From Rhizodiscina lignyota (taxonomy: Eukaryota; Ascomycota; Dothideomycetes; Aulographales; Rhizodiscinaceae), in contig ML978135.1 of NCBI GenBank assembly GCA_010015805.1, forward strand, positions 62,001 through 126,000: a stretch of 64,000 nucleotides of DNA, given 5' to 3'. Below the pieces are notes generated by a model. It saw only the letters and a program-made list of their open reading frames with translations. It was not told the origin of the DNA and ran no database searches. The position numbers were made by a program, and so were the translations under genes. Of the stretch, positions 26,259-36,631 are shown piece by piece. Each line of letters begins with the position of its first letter. Position 1 is the stretch's first letter.

Positions 26259-28056
26259 ATGGTGAACACTGGGCGGCCGAGTCGAGCATGTGATCCATGT
26301 AAGGCGCGACACACTAAGGTAGTGACTGGACTCTCATAATGATTGACCTGTACTGACGCGTGATTGTTGATAGTGTGACGAACGACGTCCAGTGAGTAGC
26401 TCAGCTCTGTAGCTAAGAATGGGCGTTACTTATATTTCAACAGAAGTGCTCTCGTTGCGAAAGAGCTGGTCGACAATGCACAGGATACAAGAACGACTTC
26501 GACATCAATCTCCGGAATGAGTCCCATGCTGTGGCCCGACGCGTGGGTGCTCGCGAGGGTTACTTTCAGAGCCTGCAGAAGCCACTGCCCGCTCCCTATG
26601 GGCAACAAGCTGTAGCATTGTTTCTTGAAAACTTTGTCCTGTTTCCTCTCGACGCAAGGTACTCTAAAGGCTATCTATCCGGCCTCTTGCCGCTGTTGCG
26701 AAGCACAAAATCGAACTCTCTCCTTTCGAGCGCCGTTGATGCAGTAGCATTATGCTTCCTCGCAACAACCATGACTGACGACTCGATTGCTTCGCGAGCG
26801 GCCCGCAGCTATCTTCGCGCTTTAAACCGTTTACAGTCAAGATTAGATCAGGATGTCGATTGTATTTCTACCGAAACGATGATATCGGTGTACCTGATGG
26901 GATTGTACGAAGTAAGTGCTCATTAATGAGACATCGACATTGCACCGACGTTCCTCCGGACTGAACCGAAGACTCCAGATGATCATGCCTCCAGAAAAGA
27001 CTGTTCACCCCTGGCTAGCTCATCTCCAGGGCCTCACTGCAATTATAAAGGCACATAGCGAAAAGAGCGGCCGCTGTTTTCCTGGCATCGGCTTCTTCAT
27101 TGCGCTGGACAGCTCTCTTGGTAGATCAGCTTGGGCCATAAATCACAACACTCCTGTGGATGGATGGTTTCTTGACCACGCAGATCATGACGAGAGAATT
27201 CTTTACAGCGAGGTTGTCACACAAGATGCACTGAAGTCTAGCCCGGGTGTGAATAGCCCATCGATGAGCGCCTCACTTGACAATCTGATTCTACGAACAC
27301 AGCCTATCCTACAGGCGGCGCCATCATTGCTCGAGAACTCTCATTCTGGGGTAACGGAAAATGTCGAACGCCTACTTACCGCAGCACGTTTACAACTGTC
27401 AAGCTTCAGAGCTTGGCCATCAAGAATACCTGATTACTGGCAACCCAATCCCGTCCATCCTCAGATCGACGCATCTGAACTTTTTCAGCAGGATATATTT
27501 CCTGGCAGAGTCGACGTCTATTCTGATTGTCAGTAGCCCGCATATTTTAACGCGCAACTCGGCTGACTAGGATCCAGTGTATGTAGCTGCTGTGTGGAAT
27601 ACATATCGGACAACACTCTTGCGGCTGTGCGACGTGATCGCACAATGTGGCAAGTACCTGGAGACTGATGCCATACCATTTCGAGAGACCGAAGAATATC
27701 GGGAGCTGCATACAATAACCAAGACGACATGCGAAGGAATATGCTCATCAGTCGCCTACCATATTAATAATGACTGGCTGAACCGTGTCACTGCTGCTCG
27801 CTTCCATACGTCTCCGAGAGCTTTGGGTGGCCTTTTCCTGATCTGGCCACTCTACGGGGGAAGTATTCTATCAATTGTGCCAGATGTACACCGTGCCTGG
27901 ATGAGGCAGAAACTTCGGTCAATTGGCATCTCGATGGGACTGGCGCAGGCAATTATACTTGCCGATACAGTGGATTTGCGCGGCAACACGGATCATTTCA
28001 AGCCACTGGTAATTAGTCAGGGTCAGGTATTCATGTGGAGTGCCAGCATGTTCTAA
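26259..28056 (+). CDS. Zn2Cys6 transcription factor
   Basis: Fungal binuclear-cluster regulator. Model join(26259..26318,26374..26391,26444..26911,26979..27528,27578..28056), 524 aa. The DNA-binding domain is at the very N-terminus, CDPCKARHTK + CDERRP + KCSRCERAGRQC (CX2CX6CX6CX2CX6C), assembled over three exons with an 18-bp middle exon. A short linker leads to a region resembling the fungal-specific middle domain (LFLENFVLFPLDARYSKGYL, LSSAVDAVALCFLATT, YLRALNRLQSRL, ETMISVYLMGLYE|MI, HPWLAHLQGLTAII), as in many regulators beside metabolite genes. The last intron joins VYSD to LYVAAVWNTYR. Tail-to-tail with the SDR gene, only 36 bp between stop codons. Target genes unknown. Confidence 0.9.
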
Positions 28057-28092
28057 AAGGACTTCAAGGCCCGAATCGACTTCGTAAAGCTA

Positions 28093-28978
28093 TCAAGCGT
28101 CGATACCCAACCCTTCCAGCATTGGCCCAAACGCTCCTCGCCAAGCATCAATTCCTCTCTGTGCAATGCCGACTCCGACTTCCTTCTTTGGCCTGCCTTT
28201 CGCATCAAGCTCCATCAATCCTTCCATCGACTTGTCAAGGTACTCTTCCAGTGCCATTGGCCGCACAAGCTTATCGCCACCACCTTGCATCGCATTCACC
28301 TGTGCTCTATGGTTGGCATCCAATGCTGTATCGACGTACGGCGGTGCGATCTCTACAACTGCGAGGTTCTTCTGCACCTCGGCATCCGTGGCGGCAATCT
28401 GCTGTCTCAGGGCAACTGCGAAAGAGTGCCTTGCCGCTTGCGTCGGACAGTACACCGGATAGAAGCCGAAGGATATATATGCCAGTCCGGACGTGGTGAT
28501 GAGCAAGTTGGCTGGTTTGCCACTCTGTGCGATTGATTGAAGGTGCGGCATGAAGAAGCGCGTCAGGATAATCGAACTGGTAAGATTCGTGGTAATCTCG
28601 GTCGCGATGGCATCGTCTGACGAGCTGGACGGATCGAAGAAGCTGAAGCTTGTCTGGATTCCAGCGTTAAGGAAGACCGTATCCAAATCTGGAAAGGCCT
28701 TCAAAATCTCATCGACTTGGCGTGGTAGCGAGGCAAGATCCGCGACATCCATCTATGGAGATGACTATCAGTCAGTCACGGCACCAACAAGTATCCGAAG
28801 TCTCGCCCACCTGCCGAGTTTCAATACCTGGAAGCTCTTGCTTGAGTGCAGACAATCGATCCGCCCTGCGGCCGGTGATAATGACCTTCTTGCCCATGTC
28901 GTGGAAGCGGCGAGCGTAGCCTTCGCCGAGGCCGGAGGTCGCCCCGACGATGAGGATGGTGGAGATACGACGATCCAT
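28093..28978 (-). CDS. Short-chain dehydrogenase (DltE-like) with altered active site
   Basis: Classical SDR Rossmann enzyme. Model complement(join(28093..28752,28811..28978)), 275 aa. The cofactor motif is ILIVGATSGLGEGYARRF and TGRRADRL follows beta-2, which suggests NADP(H). Then MDVADL, VFLNAGIQ (NAG motif), TSGLAYISFG with the catalytic Ser, and the Tyr box YCPTQAARHSF. In this box YxxxK has become YxxxQ: the codon is CAA where AAA/AAG is expected. The substrate segment has VEIAPPYVDTALD as in DltE-like fungal SDRs. ATG 28978 (MDRRIST) is preferred over an in-frame ATG 30 bp upstream because it sits right before the first beta strand. Donor GTGGGC is weak, but the joined protein is continuous. 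Confidence 0.88.
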
Positions 28979-29778
28979 CTTTCTTGTCTTCTGTGGAATG
29001 TAATTCAATTGGACGAGGAAATCGAGAGTGCTTCAAGTATTTCCGATCAGTGGAATTCGGCAATGGGTCACGAAGAGACATTGGTTTTGCCAGAGTTGCT
29101 GGCGCTTTATACCCACTGACCGGGACTCAACAACGGACTTTACGGGAGCTTTCAGATCCGCAAACACTTATTATCAATCATTAACAACCTCATAAGCTCT
29201 TCGTACCCGGGACATCTTTCTATCCAGACTTTCCCCAGACCGGAACTCTGACTATGCCTAAAGGGGCTAGCCATGAGATACTGCTTCTCATTGGTCGGCT
29301 ACTGAGTTACTCCTACCTGAGTTTCGACACTGCCAAGCAGGGCTGATTTCTTTGCAATGGCATTTTATTTCAACGGACGTAGGTAAAAGGCTTGCCGGAC
29401 TTAACGAAATCTATTTACAACTTGCCTTAGTCAATGTCCTGGGCGTCCAGGTGTCCAGTCTGCTACAAGCACCAACCTGGTTACTGTGTTGATGGATCGT
29501 TTTGGTGTGTATCAACCACAGACCTGGATGAGCGGGCGTCACAGGTGAAATTGGGAGATGTGATCGAGATTCAATGCTTCAAGGTGTCAATGCAGCTTCC
29601 TTTGTATATTTTTGGCAATATCTCGACCGAAAATTAGACGGTCGCGATTTGCAGATACTAGAAAGAAAGATTGTTGTCGCAGCTGTGACATTAGCAGCGA
29701 TCTAATCTAACTGAAAGTTCGATTGCAGGGCTTGTAGAATATTCTTCTTAGTTCCTACAGCCGACATACAGAGCAAGA
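28979..29778. other. Intergenic, SDR 5' side to O-methyltransferase 3' end
   Basis: 800 bp, no recognised gene. Contains the SDR promoter. A small plus-strand frame at 29434-29637 has no family features. Confidence 0.45.
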
Positions 29779-30499
29779 TTACGGATAGTAAATACACATT
29801 TCCAAGCCTTTATGATAAGGTAGTGTAAGGTTCAAAAAGCCGCTTCCTTCTGCACGAAGATGTTGTAGCAGATCTTTGTATCTTGAGGCAGAGGCAATTG
29901 TATTATCGACAATAACAATAGCTCCGTGGCGAAGGTGTGGTTGGACAAGCTTGAGTGCTGGCAGAGTCATTGGAGCCCAAACTAAGAAAACATTCAGTGC
30001 TTGCTTGCCCGCCCGGTTAATGAAGGTACTCACTGTCCAAAAGAAAAAGGTCGACTTCAGGCATATTCTCTTTCAAGGTATCACGCAGATCACCGACACG
30101 GAGGTCAATATTGCTGGTGATGTCCTCTCCAACTTCGGCCCAGTGCTTTCGGGCTTGGGCCGCCTTAGACGGCTCGTGTTCTGTCGCTATGACAGTGGAT
30201 TTTCCCCCTGAAACTCCCACATTTGCGTTCGCTGCCAAGCTAAGATAGATGGTACTGACGCCAAAGCTCGTGCCGGCTTCGACAATGGTTTTCGCATTGA
30301 CAGCCCGCGCGATCTGGTAGACAAAATGGCATTTTTCTTGCTCGAGTGCAATGAAGGCATCGCGGGTTGCCACATGTACTGAGTCATGAGGGAGAGCAGT
30401 AATATCTAACTTGGCTTCTTGGTCGAGAGAAAGCTTGTGGAGATGGTCCAATAATGAAAGAATATGCGGAGAGACACCTGCATCCTTGAGTGGATTCAT
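29779..30499 (-). CDS. SAM-dependent O-methyltransferase (class I, COMT-like)
   Basis: Small-molecule O-methyltransferase. Model complement(join(29779..29981,30034..30499)), 222 aa; intron 52 bp. The N-terminal helix bundle is SPHILSLLDHLHKLSLDQEA, then the motif I glycine loop IVEAGTSFGVSTIYLSLAA, the acidic ribose-binding TEHEPSKAAQARKHW, GDLRDTLKE and VDLFLLD, which splicing joins to IWAPMTLPALKLVQPHLRHG and IVIVDNT (motif with metal-binding Asp/Asn in COMT-like enzymes). It ends GLEMCIYYP. The length is normal for the family. An in-frame ATG 84 bp upstream exists. Substrate unknown; such enzymes often tailor phenolic metabolites. Nearest neighbours are the altered SDR and, across a transposon, a C2H2 regulator. 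Confidence 0.9.
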
Positions 30500-31742
30500 G
30501 TTGTTCGTCCGTATCTTCACGCGATTTTGGAAGATGGAGTCCCGATAAAGGTTGTTGTTTCTGGAAAGGGGCCAATATTTCAAAGTAATTGGGTGCAGAT
30601 GCCGCCCACCAGAAAGTGCGCATGCTATGACAGTTATAAGATGGGCCCGAGACCGCTAAACAAGGTCAGAGTATTGCATTTTGGCGCTTCGCACCCCCCT
30701 CCATCCAGCATTCCCCAAAATGCCAAGAATTTCTCTATGAAGCGCAGACGAGTCCACTAGTTGTGGGGAGAACACGGATTCACACTAGTTACTATTCACC
30801 GTGTCTTACTATGCGATTTTAGTAATTGTCGAAAGAGCTAATCATTGCCGAGTTGCTACCCGCGACTTAATATCTCACTGAGATTGTTCAAACTTAATAA
30901 TATCCCTGCGGCTATCACTTCTATTCAATGCAATGTGCTACCTGGTAGGTTTCCTCGTTCGGAGGTCAGAACCAGAATACTTGGTGATTTATGATACGCT
31001 GAAAGACATGTCCCTACAATGTTTGCCTTTAGGGGTTTTCTCATTCACTCCGCAGCCCTGGAAGTAATGCAGAGAGATTCATTTTAAACATAAGCTGAGA
31101 AACCTACCGCTGACTATCGTTTAAATGCTAATAACTTGCTACGACCTAATCAGCGTTACTCAATTTCTACTACAAACTTTTTATCCTTTCCTTATTATTT
31201 GTGACCCTGGACTCACGCTCAACTTAGCCGCTGTCGAGGTTGCTCAATCTTATACTGAAATGGCATCCCATCCCCATTTGAACAAGAACAAGTATACTAC
31301 TACATGTGAAGAATGACAGACGCGTTCGCCGAAATTATATCTCGAAAGATTTGTACGTATCTAACATACTCCTCGAGAGTCCACGAAATAGACATTAGAG
31401 TTGCGAAATATTTTTACAGGCAGCTAAATTCACAGTTGGTGGATATAAGGATAAACCTAAAAACTAGTGGTGAAATATGAATATACCTTTGGTACGCTCT
31501 AGTATATGAGCAGAACGAAGTATACCGCATGTACTGAGAACATATACCATCGATTGATGCTGGCTGTGTTGGTCAGTTAGCATAAGACACACATTTTAAG
31601 GCAATTGTTTATAGGTTCGACTTCAGAATGGAATTTTCACGTACAGATTTGAAACACATCTCCTCTACTTCACTTAGTGAGGTCATGACATTTCAACGTT
31701 GCAAAGTCGCGCTCACACTGATGAGTCAGAGATTGTTAGTTA
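30500..31742. other. 1.2-kb intergenic, moderately AT-rich
   Basis: Between the O-methyltransferase start and the transposon. No gene seen. Because the transposon inserted at its right edge, the distal part may be the displaced former promoter of the C2H2 regulator. Confidence 0.45.
31741..31742. repeat. Target-site duplication TA, left
   Basis: TA directly before the left terminal inverted repeat; the matching TA is at 33602-33603. A TA duplication is the hallmark of Tc1/mariner/pogo-type insertion. Confidence 0.8.
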
Positions 31743-31791
31743 ACGTGGTTCACAAGCGAGCTAGTCACCCAAGCGAGCTGGTTACTTTTAG
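31743..31791 (+). repeat. Left terminal inverted repeat (49 bp)
   Basis: Starts acgtggttcacaagcgagct; 48 of 49 bases match the reverse complement of 33553..33601. Confidence 0.92.
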
Positions 31792-33552
31792 TACGCGTCG
31801 CGCGTCTTACACTTATTAAGTTAATAAATAATAATGTAAAGTTCCTTATAGTCTAATACTAAAGGAAGAATTTTATTAGCTATTAATACTTATAAAATAG
31901 GCTAAATTTTAAGCCTCTATAAAGCTACTACCGCGTATAACGCGCCGCGCGCGACTATAACTATATACTACTATAGTATACCTAAACGACGCGATTCTCG
32001 ACTAGCTTTATATAAACTTACCTCTACTAAAGAGGAAGTTATTATTTAACGTATCCTTAACCTTAATTTATAAGGATTTCCTCCCTAATTATCTACTATA
32101 CGAGAAATCGTAAATCTTATACTTATAAGCTATAGAATAACTCTACTATAAACTATTAGTAAGAATTAGCCTATAAACTTTATTAACTACTACTTATAGC
32201 TTTATATAATATATAATTAGAAATATAACTATTAGTAGTTATAATATAAGGACCTAATTATTATTTAGGCTTAGTTTAACCTTATATAGAATATAGTTTA
32301 GAAGTATAGTATACTTAAAGAGGATATATATAACTTTAATAAGACTAGCTTTTAAATAGGTATTATTATAACTATAAAAGTTATAATAGAGGCTAAGAGG
32401 AGAGGCTACCTAAAGACTATATAGCTAGGTAATTAGGAGTAGGTAATAGTCGTATATAGGATTAATATAAAGGGCTAGGTAATTCTACTACTTATTATCT
32501 TAAAGGTAAAGCTTTATTAAAGGACCTAGTATATAAATAATAACCTACTATAGGACTAGTACTTTACTATAAGTAAGAATAGCTAGACTAATAATAAGAT
32601 TAGCCTTAAATAGATCTAGTACTTCTATAAGTATATATAAAGTTATATAAAGGGCTAATAGCGACTTCTTATCCTTAATAGCTATAGAAGCTACCTTATA
32701 GCCTAATTTAAGGATTTTTATAAATAAAACTATATTTTTACGCTTTATATACCTATATACTTATCTTATATCTTATAGCTACTTAATATTAGCTATTTTA
32801 GTATATTAAAAACTATATATAGTACTCTAATCGAAAAGTAGATACGACTTAGTATTAATTATATTATAAAAGAGGACTTCCTAGCTAAATACTATATTAC
32901 GTATAAGTAAGTAATTACTAAAAAGAATATCCTTAGTAGCTTTATAGTATCTAGGCTTATACCTTTTAATCCTAAGCATATTCTTTTAACCTTTAGTCTA
33001 ATTATCTAAACTCTAAGCCCTATACCTACCTATAAGTCAACCTAAGAGTTAAAAACGCCTTATATAATCGCTAAAATTAAGTACTAAGTAAAGTATATCT
33101 AGAAGTAGCGATAACTACGTAAAGCTAGCTTAAAATCCCTATTAGATTCCGTATTTAATTAGCTACTAAAGGGCTTTAAGTTAGTTATATATAAGAGGGC
33201 AATTTTAATAGCTAAGAATAAAGAACTTTAAGTTATAAATAAATAATAAAAGTAATAGTAAAACTAACGCTATATAACTATTAGTATTAGAGGTACTTTT
33301 ACTATTAGTAAAGGTTAAGATAGGATCTATAATTTATAGATAGAGAAGTAAATTTAGGCTAAAGACCGTAAGGGTAAAGCGTATAAGTATATAGAAAGAC
33401 CTCGAAAGCAGGCTATACTAAAATATAGTATATATTACTTACTTAAATATAACGTAAGGACTTATCTAAAGCGTTAGATTTTACTTTATATAATTATTTC
33501 CTATATATAATTCTATTATAGTGAGATATTATAATATAAGCGCTTAGGGTAG

Positions 33553-33601
33553 CTAAAAGTGACCAGCTCGCTTGGGTGACTAGCTCGCTTGTGAACCACG
33601 T
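33553..33601 (-). repeat. Right terminal inverted repeat (49 bp)
   Basis: Ends ...gcttgtgaaccacgt; the inverted copy of the left TIR. It is followed by TA (33602-33603) and then the 5' region of the C2H2 regulator. Confidence 0.92.
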
Positions 33602-33683
33602 TACCCCATCATGGTGTGACTCCGCACCATTTGCGGCGGGGATGGCATACCAAGCGCTCAACTTGGCTATCTCTTTGCCAATA

Positions 33684-36254
33684 ATGGCTACCAAGAAAAA
33701 GCTTTCATCACGTCGGATAAGCAAGGTGACAGACAGAATTGAGTCGCCTGAGAATGCGAACCGAACTTTCCACTGTCAGTTTTGTGCTAAGCGATTTGTA
33801 CGAAACGAGCACTTGCAGCGTCATGAAAGACTACGTATGTCCGCACGCCTTTATCGAACTTGCCACTCATTGGCCACAGATACGAAAGAAAAGCCTTTCC
33901 GCTGCGCATATTGCTCAGCAACCTTTGCAAGGAAGTATGCTGCCCCTTTGGATGTTCTCTGTTGCAGGGAATGGGCTATGCTGATAGCTGATAGGGATCT
34001 CCTTTCTCGTCACATTGGCGTTTCCCACGCCGATATGTCAAATGCCTTTTGCAACCCAGCGCCTAACTCCAGCGATCGCCAGGATTCTGTAGAGGATGCT
34101 GAACGCACTGTCTTGTGCAACATGGTCCCCCAGAGCATAAACGCACAACTCGTTACGAATATGCAACCCCCTGGTGACCCCTCAGTGGAAAAGTCGACAC
34201 CTACGGGGACATGTTTAATGGCGCTATCAGACAACAATCGGACGGACAGCCCTAGTGATGGCATGGACGATTCGACCGCCATTGAATCGTCATTTGATGA
34301 CTCGCGAATACCATGGATTCAACAAGCTAACGATTTTGGCGATTTCGATTTGTTCATTGACAGCCTGAGTATGCCACATACAAATAATTTATCGACATTT
34401 TACAACGCTGCACCACTGACATCGTTCTCGCCTGTTCCGTTGTTTGGTTGTTCGGATCCCTCAATTTCCAATACTCAATCACAAGAGCTTAATTTCTCGT
34501 TACCGACAAGGAGCGCCTCACCACTTCATTTGTTTGACGAGTTCTCATCATCATTCCCTTCGTTTGAACCACCATCATCCCATCAAGTTCGAAGCGAGCC
34601 ATGGAGTTTCACACACACGGATTGGGATTACCTATTGGCAAATATCCAACCATTCGTGTCTGTACTCACTCGGGGGTTCTTGCTACCATCCCGTCATACC
34701 CTATCTCGGTATATCGCAACATATTTCAATGGATTTCACCGCCATTTACCATTTTTACATCTGCCAACATTTTCACCTGGCAGATGGCCAGTTGAACTGA
34801 TACTTGCCGTGGCTGCAATAGGTGCACAATACTCATTTGATGGCAACAATGCAGCCGACCTATTCATGACTTCTAACGCTATAATCCACGAACGCCTCCG
34901 CCTCCGCAAAATTGTGCATCGCACGAAGCCACTCTCGACGCGAAATGGAGCAAGAGCGGAACGCCAGCAACCCAATCAGACACTGCCCAGATTTCATTAC
35001 TCAACCGGAGAATCCCCCACCGATCCGATTGATAGAAGACATACCGTCTATCAACATGAATCACTACAACTTGCCCAGACGTTACTTTTGCTTATGGCAA
35101 TGGCAACTTGGGGCGATCCGACAGCCATGTTCACTGAAGCAACCGATCTCCAGAGTACTTTGGCTAATTTCGTCCGAGAGGAAAAGCTCCTGGAGCCTCA
35201 GACTCAGAACGAAGAAACCTGGTCCCAGTGGGTCTATTTTGAAGGGCTGAAGAGGACCATTGGGATCATATTTTGCTTTTTCAATTTCCATACGATTGTC
35301 TTCAATATTCCACCCCCCATACTCAACTCTGAACTACATACTTGCCTGCCGTCTCAGGAAGCAGACTGGGAGGCCATGACTGAGGCCAGCTGGCGCAAGT
35401 CTCGAAGAGAATCTAGACCAGAACCGCAGTTCCAATCAGCCCTTTCGCTACTCTTTTCAGACCGATTCGCCGAGACCTCCAAACAATACTCACCGTTGGG
35501 AGGATATATTCTGATCCTGGCTCTAATCCAACACATTTACTTTCTGCGAGAAGTCAACAAATTCAAGGTCGATCTAGATGGAAGTTTATCGCTCTCGGAC
35601 ATCGCGAATGTTGAGCTGGCGCTCAAGAACTGGCAATCTAGATGGGAAATGGATCCCGAGTCATCTCTTTACCCCGGGAATCCCCAAGGGCCCGTATCTT
35701 TCAACTCAACTGCCTTGCTCCGGATGGCCTATATACGATTACATGTTGACGTGGGTCCGTGGCGGGCCCTGGGAAGTCAAGATCCTTGCCAGGTCGCGCG
35801 AAACATACACCAGAGCCCAGCCGTGAAGCGGAACCATAAGCTCACGCGCGCCGTTCTTTACTCTGCACACGCATTGAGCATCTCAGTGAAAACTGGAGTC
35901 AATATTGTTGCACGCAGCCAAGCTTTCACTTGGTCTCTCCAACACTCACTATGCGCTCTTGAGTGTGCATTTGTGATCAGTAAATGGCTGAATGTTGTGC
36001 AATCGCACGCCTTGGAAATGCCGCTGGACGAAGAAGAAAATCGCCTGCTTGCATACATAGTCGACATGGCAACAGAAGCGGACCCGGGGTCCGGCTGCGT
36101 ACGAAACGAACCAACACAGCAATATCTGCGTGAACTAGGTGTCCGTGTTATTCGGGTATGGGCGAGACTCTTGAGTGGGGAGGCAATTTGGAACGTGGTA
36201 AGTATGATCGGAGAAACTTTGAAGATATATAGTCAGATTTTGGAGGAGAATTAG
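33684..36254 (+). CDS. C2H2 zinc-finger regulator with fungal-specific TF domain
   Basis: Two-finger DNA-binding protein with a C-terminal fungal_trans (PF04082-like) region. Model join(33684..33834,33880..33934,33995..36254), 821 aa. Finger 1 is FHCQFCAKRFVRNEHLQRHE; intron 1 (45 bp) falls in the linker and splicing restores RLHTKEKPFRC; finger 2 is FRCAYCSATFARK|DLLSRHIGVSH, split by intron 2 (60 bp). The middle domain includes YFNGFHRHLPFLHLPTF, ELILAVAAIGAQYSF and LQLAQTLLLLMAMATWGDP. Both introns are multiples of three without stops, so unspliced RNA stays open but would break the fingers. ATG 33684 (MATKKKLSSRR) or the in-frame ATG 33642 could start it; these lie 82 and 40 bp from the transposon end, so the native promoter has been displaced. 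Targets unknown. Confidence 0.88.
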   Translation: MATKKKLSSRRISKVTDRIESPENANRTFHCQFCAKRFVRNEHLQRHERLRMSARLYRTCHSLATDTKEKPFRCAYCSATFARKYAAPLDVLCCREWAMLIADRDLLSRHIGVSHADMSNAFCNPAPNSSDRQDSVEDAERTVLCNMVPQSINAQLVTNMQPPGDPSVEKSTPTGTCLMALSDNNRTDSPSDGMDDSTAIESSFDDSRIPWIQQANDFGDFDLFIDSLSMPHTNNLSTFYNAAPLTSFSPVPLFGCSDPSISNTQSQELNFSLPTRSASPLHLFDEFSSSFPSFEPPSSHQVRSEPWSFTHTDWDYLLANIQPFVSVLTRGFLLPSRHTLSRYIATYFNGFHRHLPFLHLPTFSPGRWPVELILAVAAIGAQYSFDGNNAADLFMTSNAIIHERLRLRKIVHRTKPLSTRNGARAERQQPNQTLPRFHYSTGESPTDPIDRRHTVYQHESLQLAQTLLLLMAMATWGDPTAMFTEATDLQSTLANFVREEKLLEPQTQNEETWSQWVYFEGLKRTIGIIFCFFNFHTIVFNIPPPILNSELHTCLPSQEADWEAMTEASWRKSRRESRPEPQFQSALSLLFSDRFAETSKQYSPLGGYILILALIQHIYFLREVNKFKVDLDGSLSLSDIANVELALKNWQSRWEMDPESSLYPGNPQGPVSFNSTALLRMAYIRLHVDVGPWRALGSQDPCQVARNIHQSPAVKRNHKLTRAVLYSAHALSISVKTGVNIVARSQAFTWSLQHSLCALECAFVISKWLNVVQSHALEMPLDEEENRLLAYIVDMATEADPGSGCVRNEPTQQYLRELGVRVIRVWARLLSGEAIWNVVSMIGETLKIYSQILEEN

Positions 36255-36631
36255 GGTCGGCAACGTAAGTCAATATACTTAAGAATTTTCATAAGAGTTC
36301 AACAAATCATGAGGGCAAAATGAGGCATTCCACCGCAAGCCCTGTTCCTAAAGGCTTCTCCGAAACGAGCATTGCTAACAAATGGCAAATTTATCCTTAT
36401 TTTCAAAAGATGTGGTCTATAAGCGAAAATACTATACTATAAACTGGTCTGCATGGTAAGATTCTTGCCAATGTTTTGTTTATTTCAGGCAGTTCCGAAT
36501 GTTGAGCGTTCGGTGTCTCACCACGAGTAAACACAGAGAGGCCATTACATAGAGTGCGGCTGTGAATACTTGCACATACAAGTATCTGTCCCCGGTCGGC
36601 TTCCGCAGGACCAATCCAATGATCTCGCATA
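36255..36631. other. Convergent intergenic region
   Basis: 377 bp between the C2H2 regulator (+) and the decayed transporter (-). No coding content recognised. Confidence 0.45.

Larger units (their letters stand above)
31743..33601. mobile_element. RIP-degraded TIR DNA transposon (Fot1/pogo-like)
   Basis: 1859-bp element bounded by 49-bp terminal inverted repeats (31743..31791 and 33553..33601) with one mismatch, flanked by TA. Each TIR begins acgtggttcacaagcgagct and contains an internal near-duplicate of aagcgagctrgtyac. Size, TA target and long TIRs fit fungal Fot1/pogo elements of the Tc1/mariner superfamily; no transposase frame survives, so the class is inferred. The interior (31860-33540) is almost free of CpA and TpG (I count about five in 1.7 kb), very rich in TpA, and still contains CpG runs such as ccgcgcgcgac, which is the mark of saturated RIP acting on CpA. 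The only TIR mismatch is C on the right and T on the left within CA/TA, consistent with RIP. The element must be inactive. Confidence 0.9.

Noticed and set aside
31860-33540. Attempt to read a transposase in the AT-rich interior
   Set aside because: Stops are dense in all frames after RIP; no protein call can be supported from this sequence alone.
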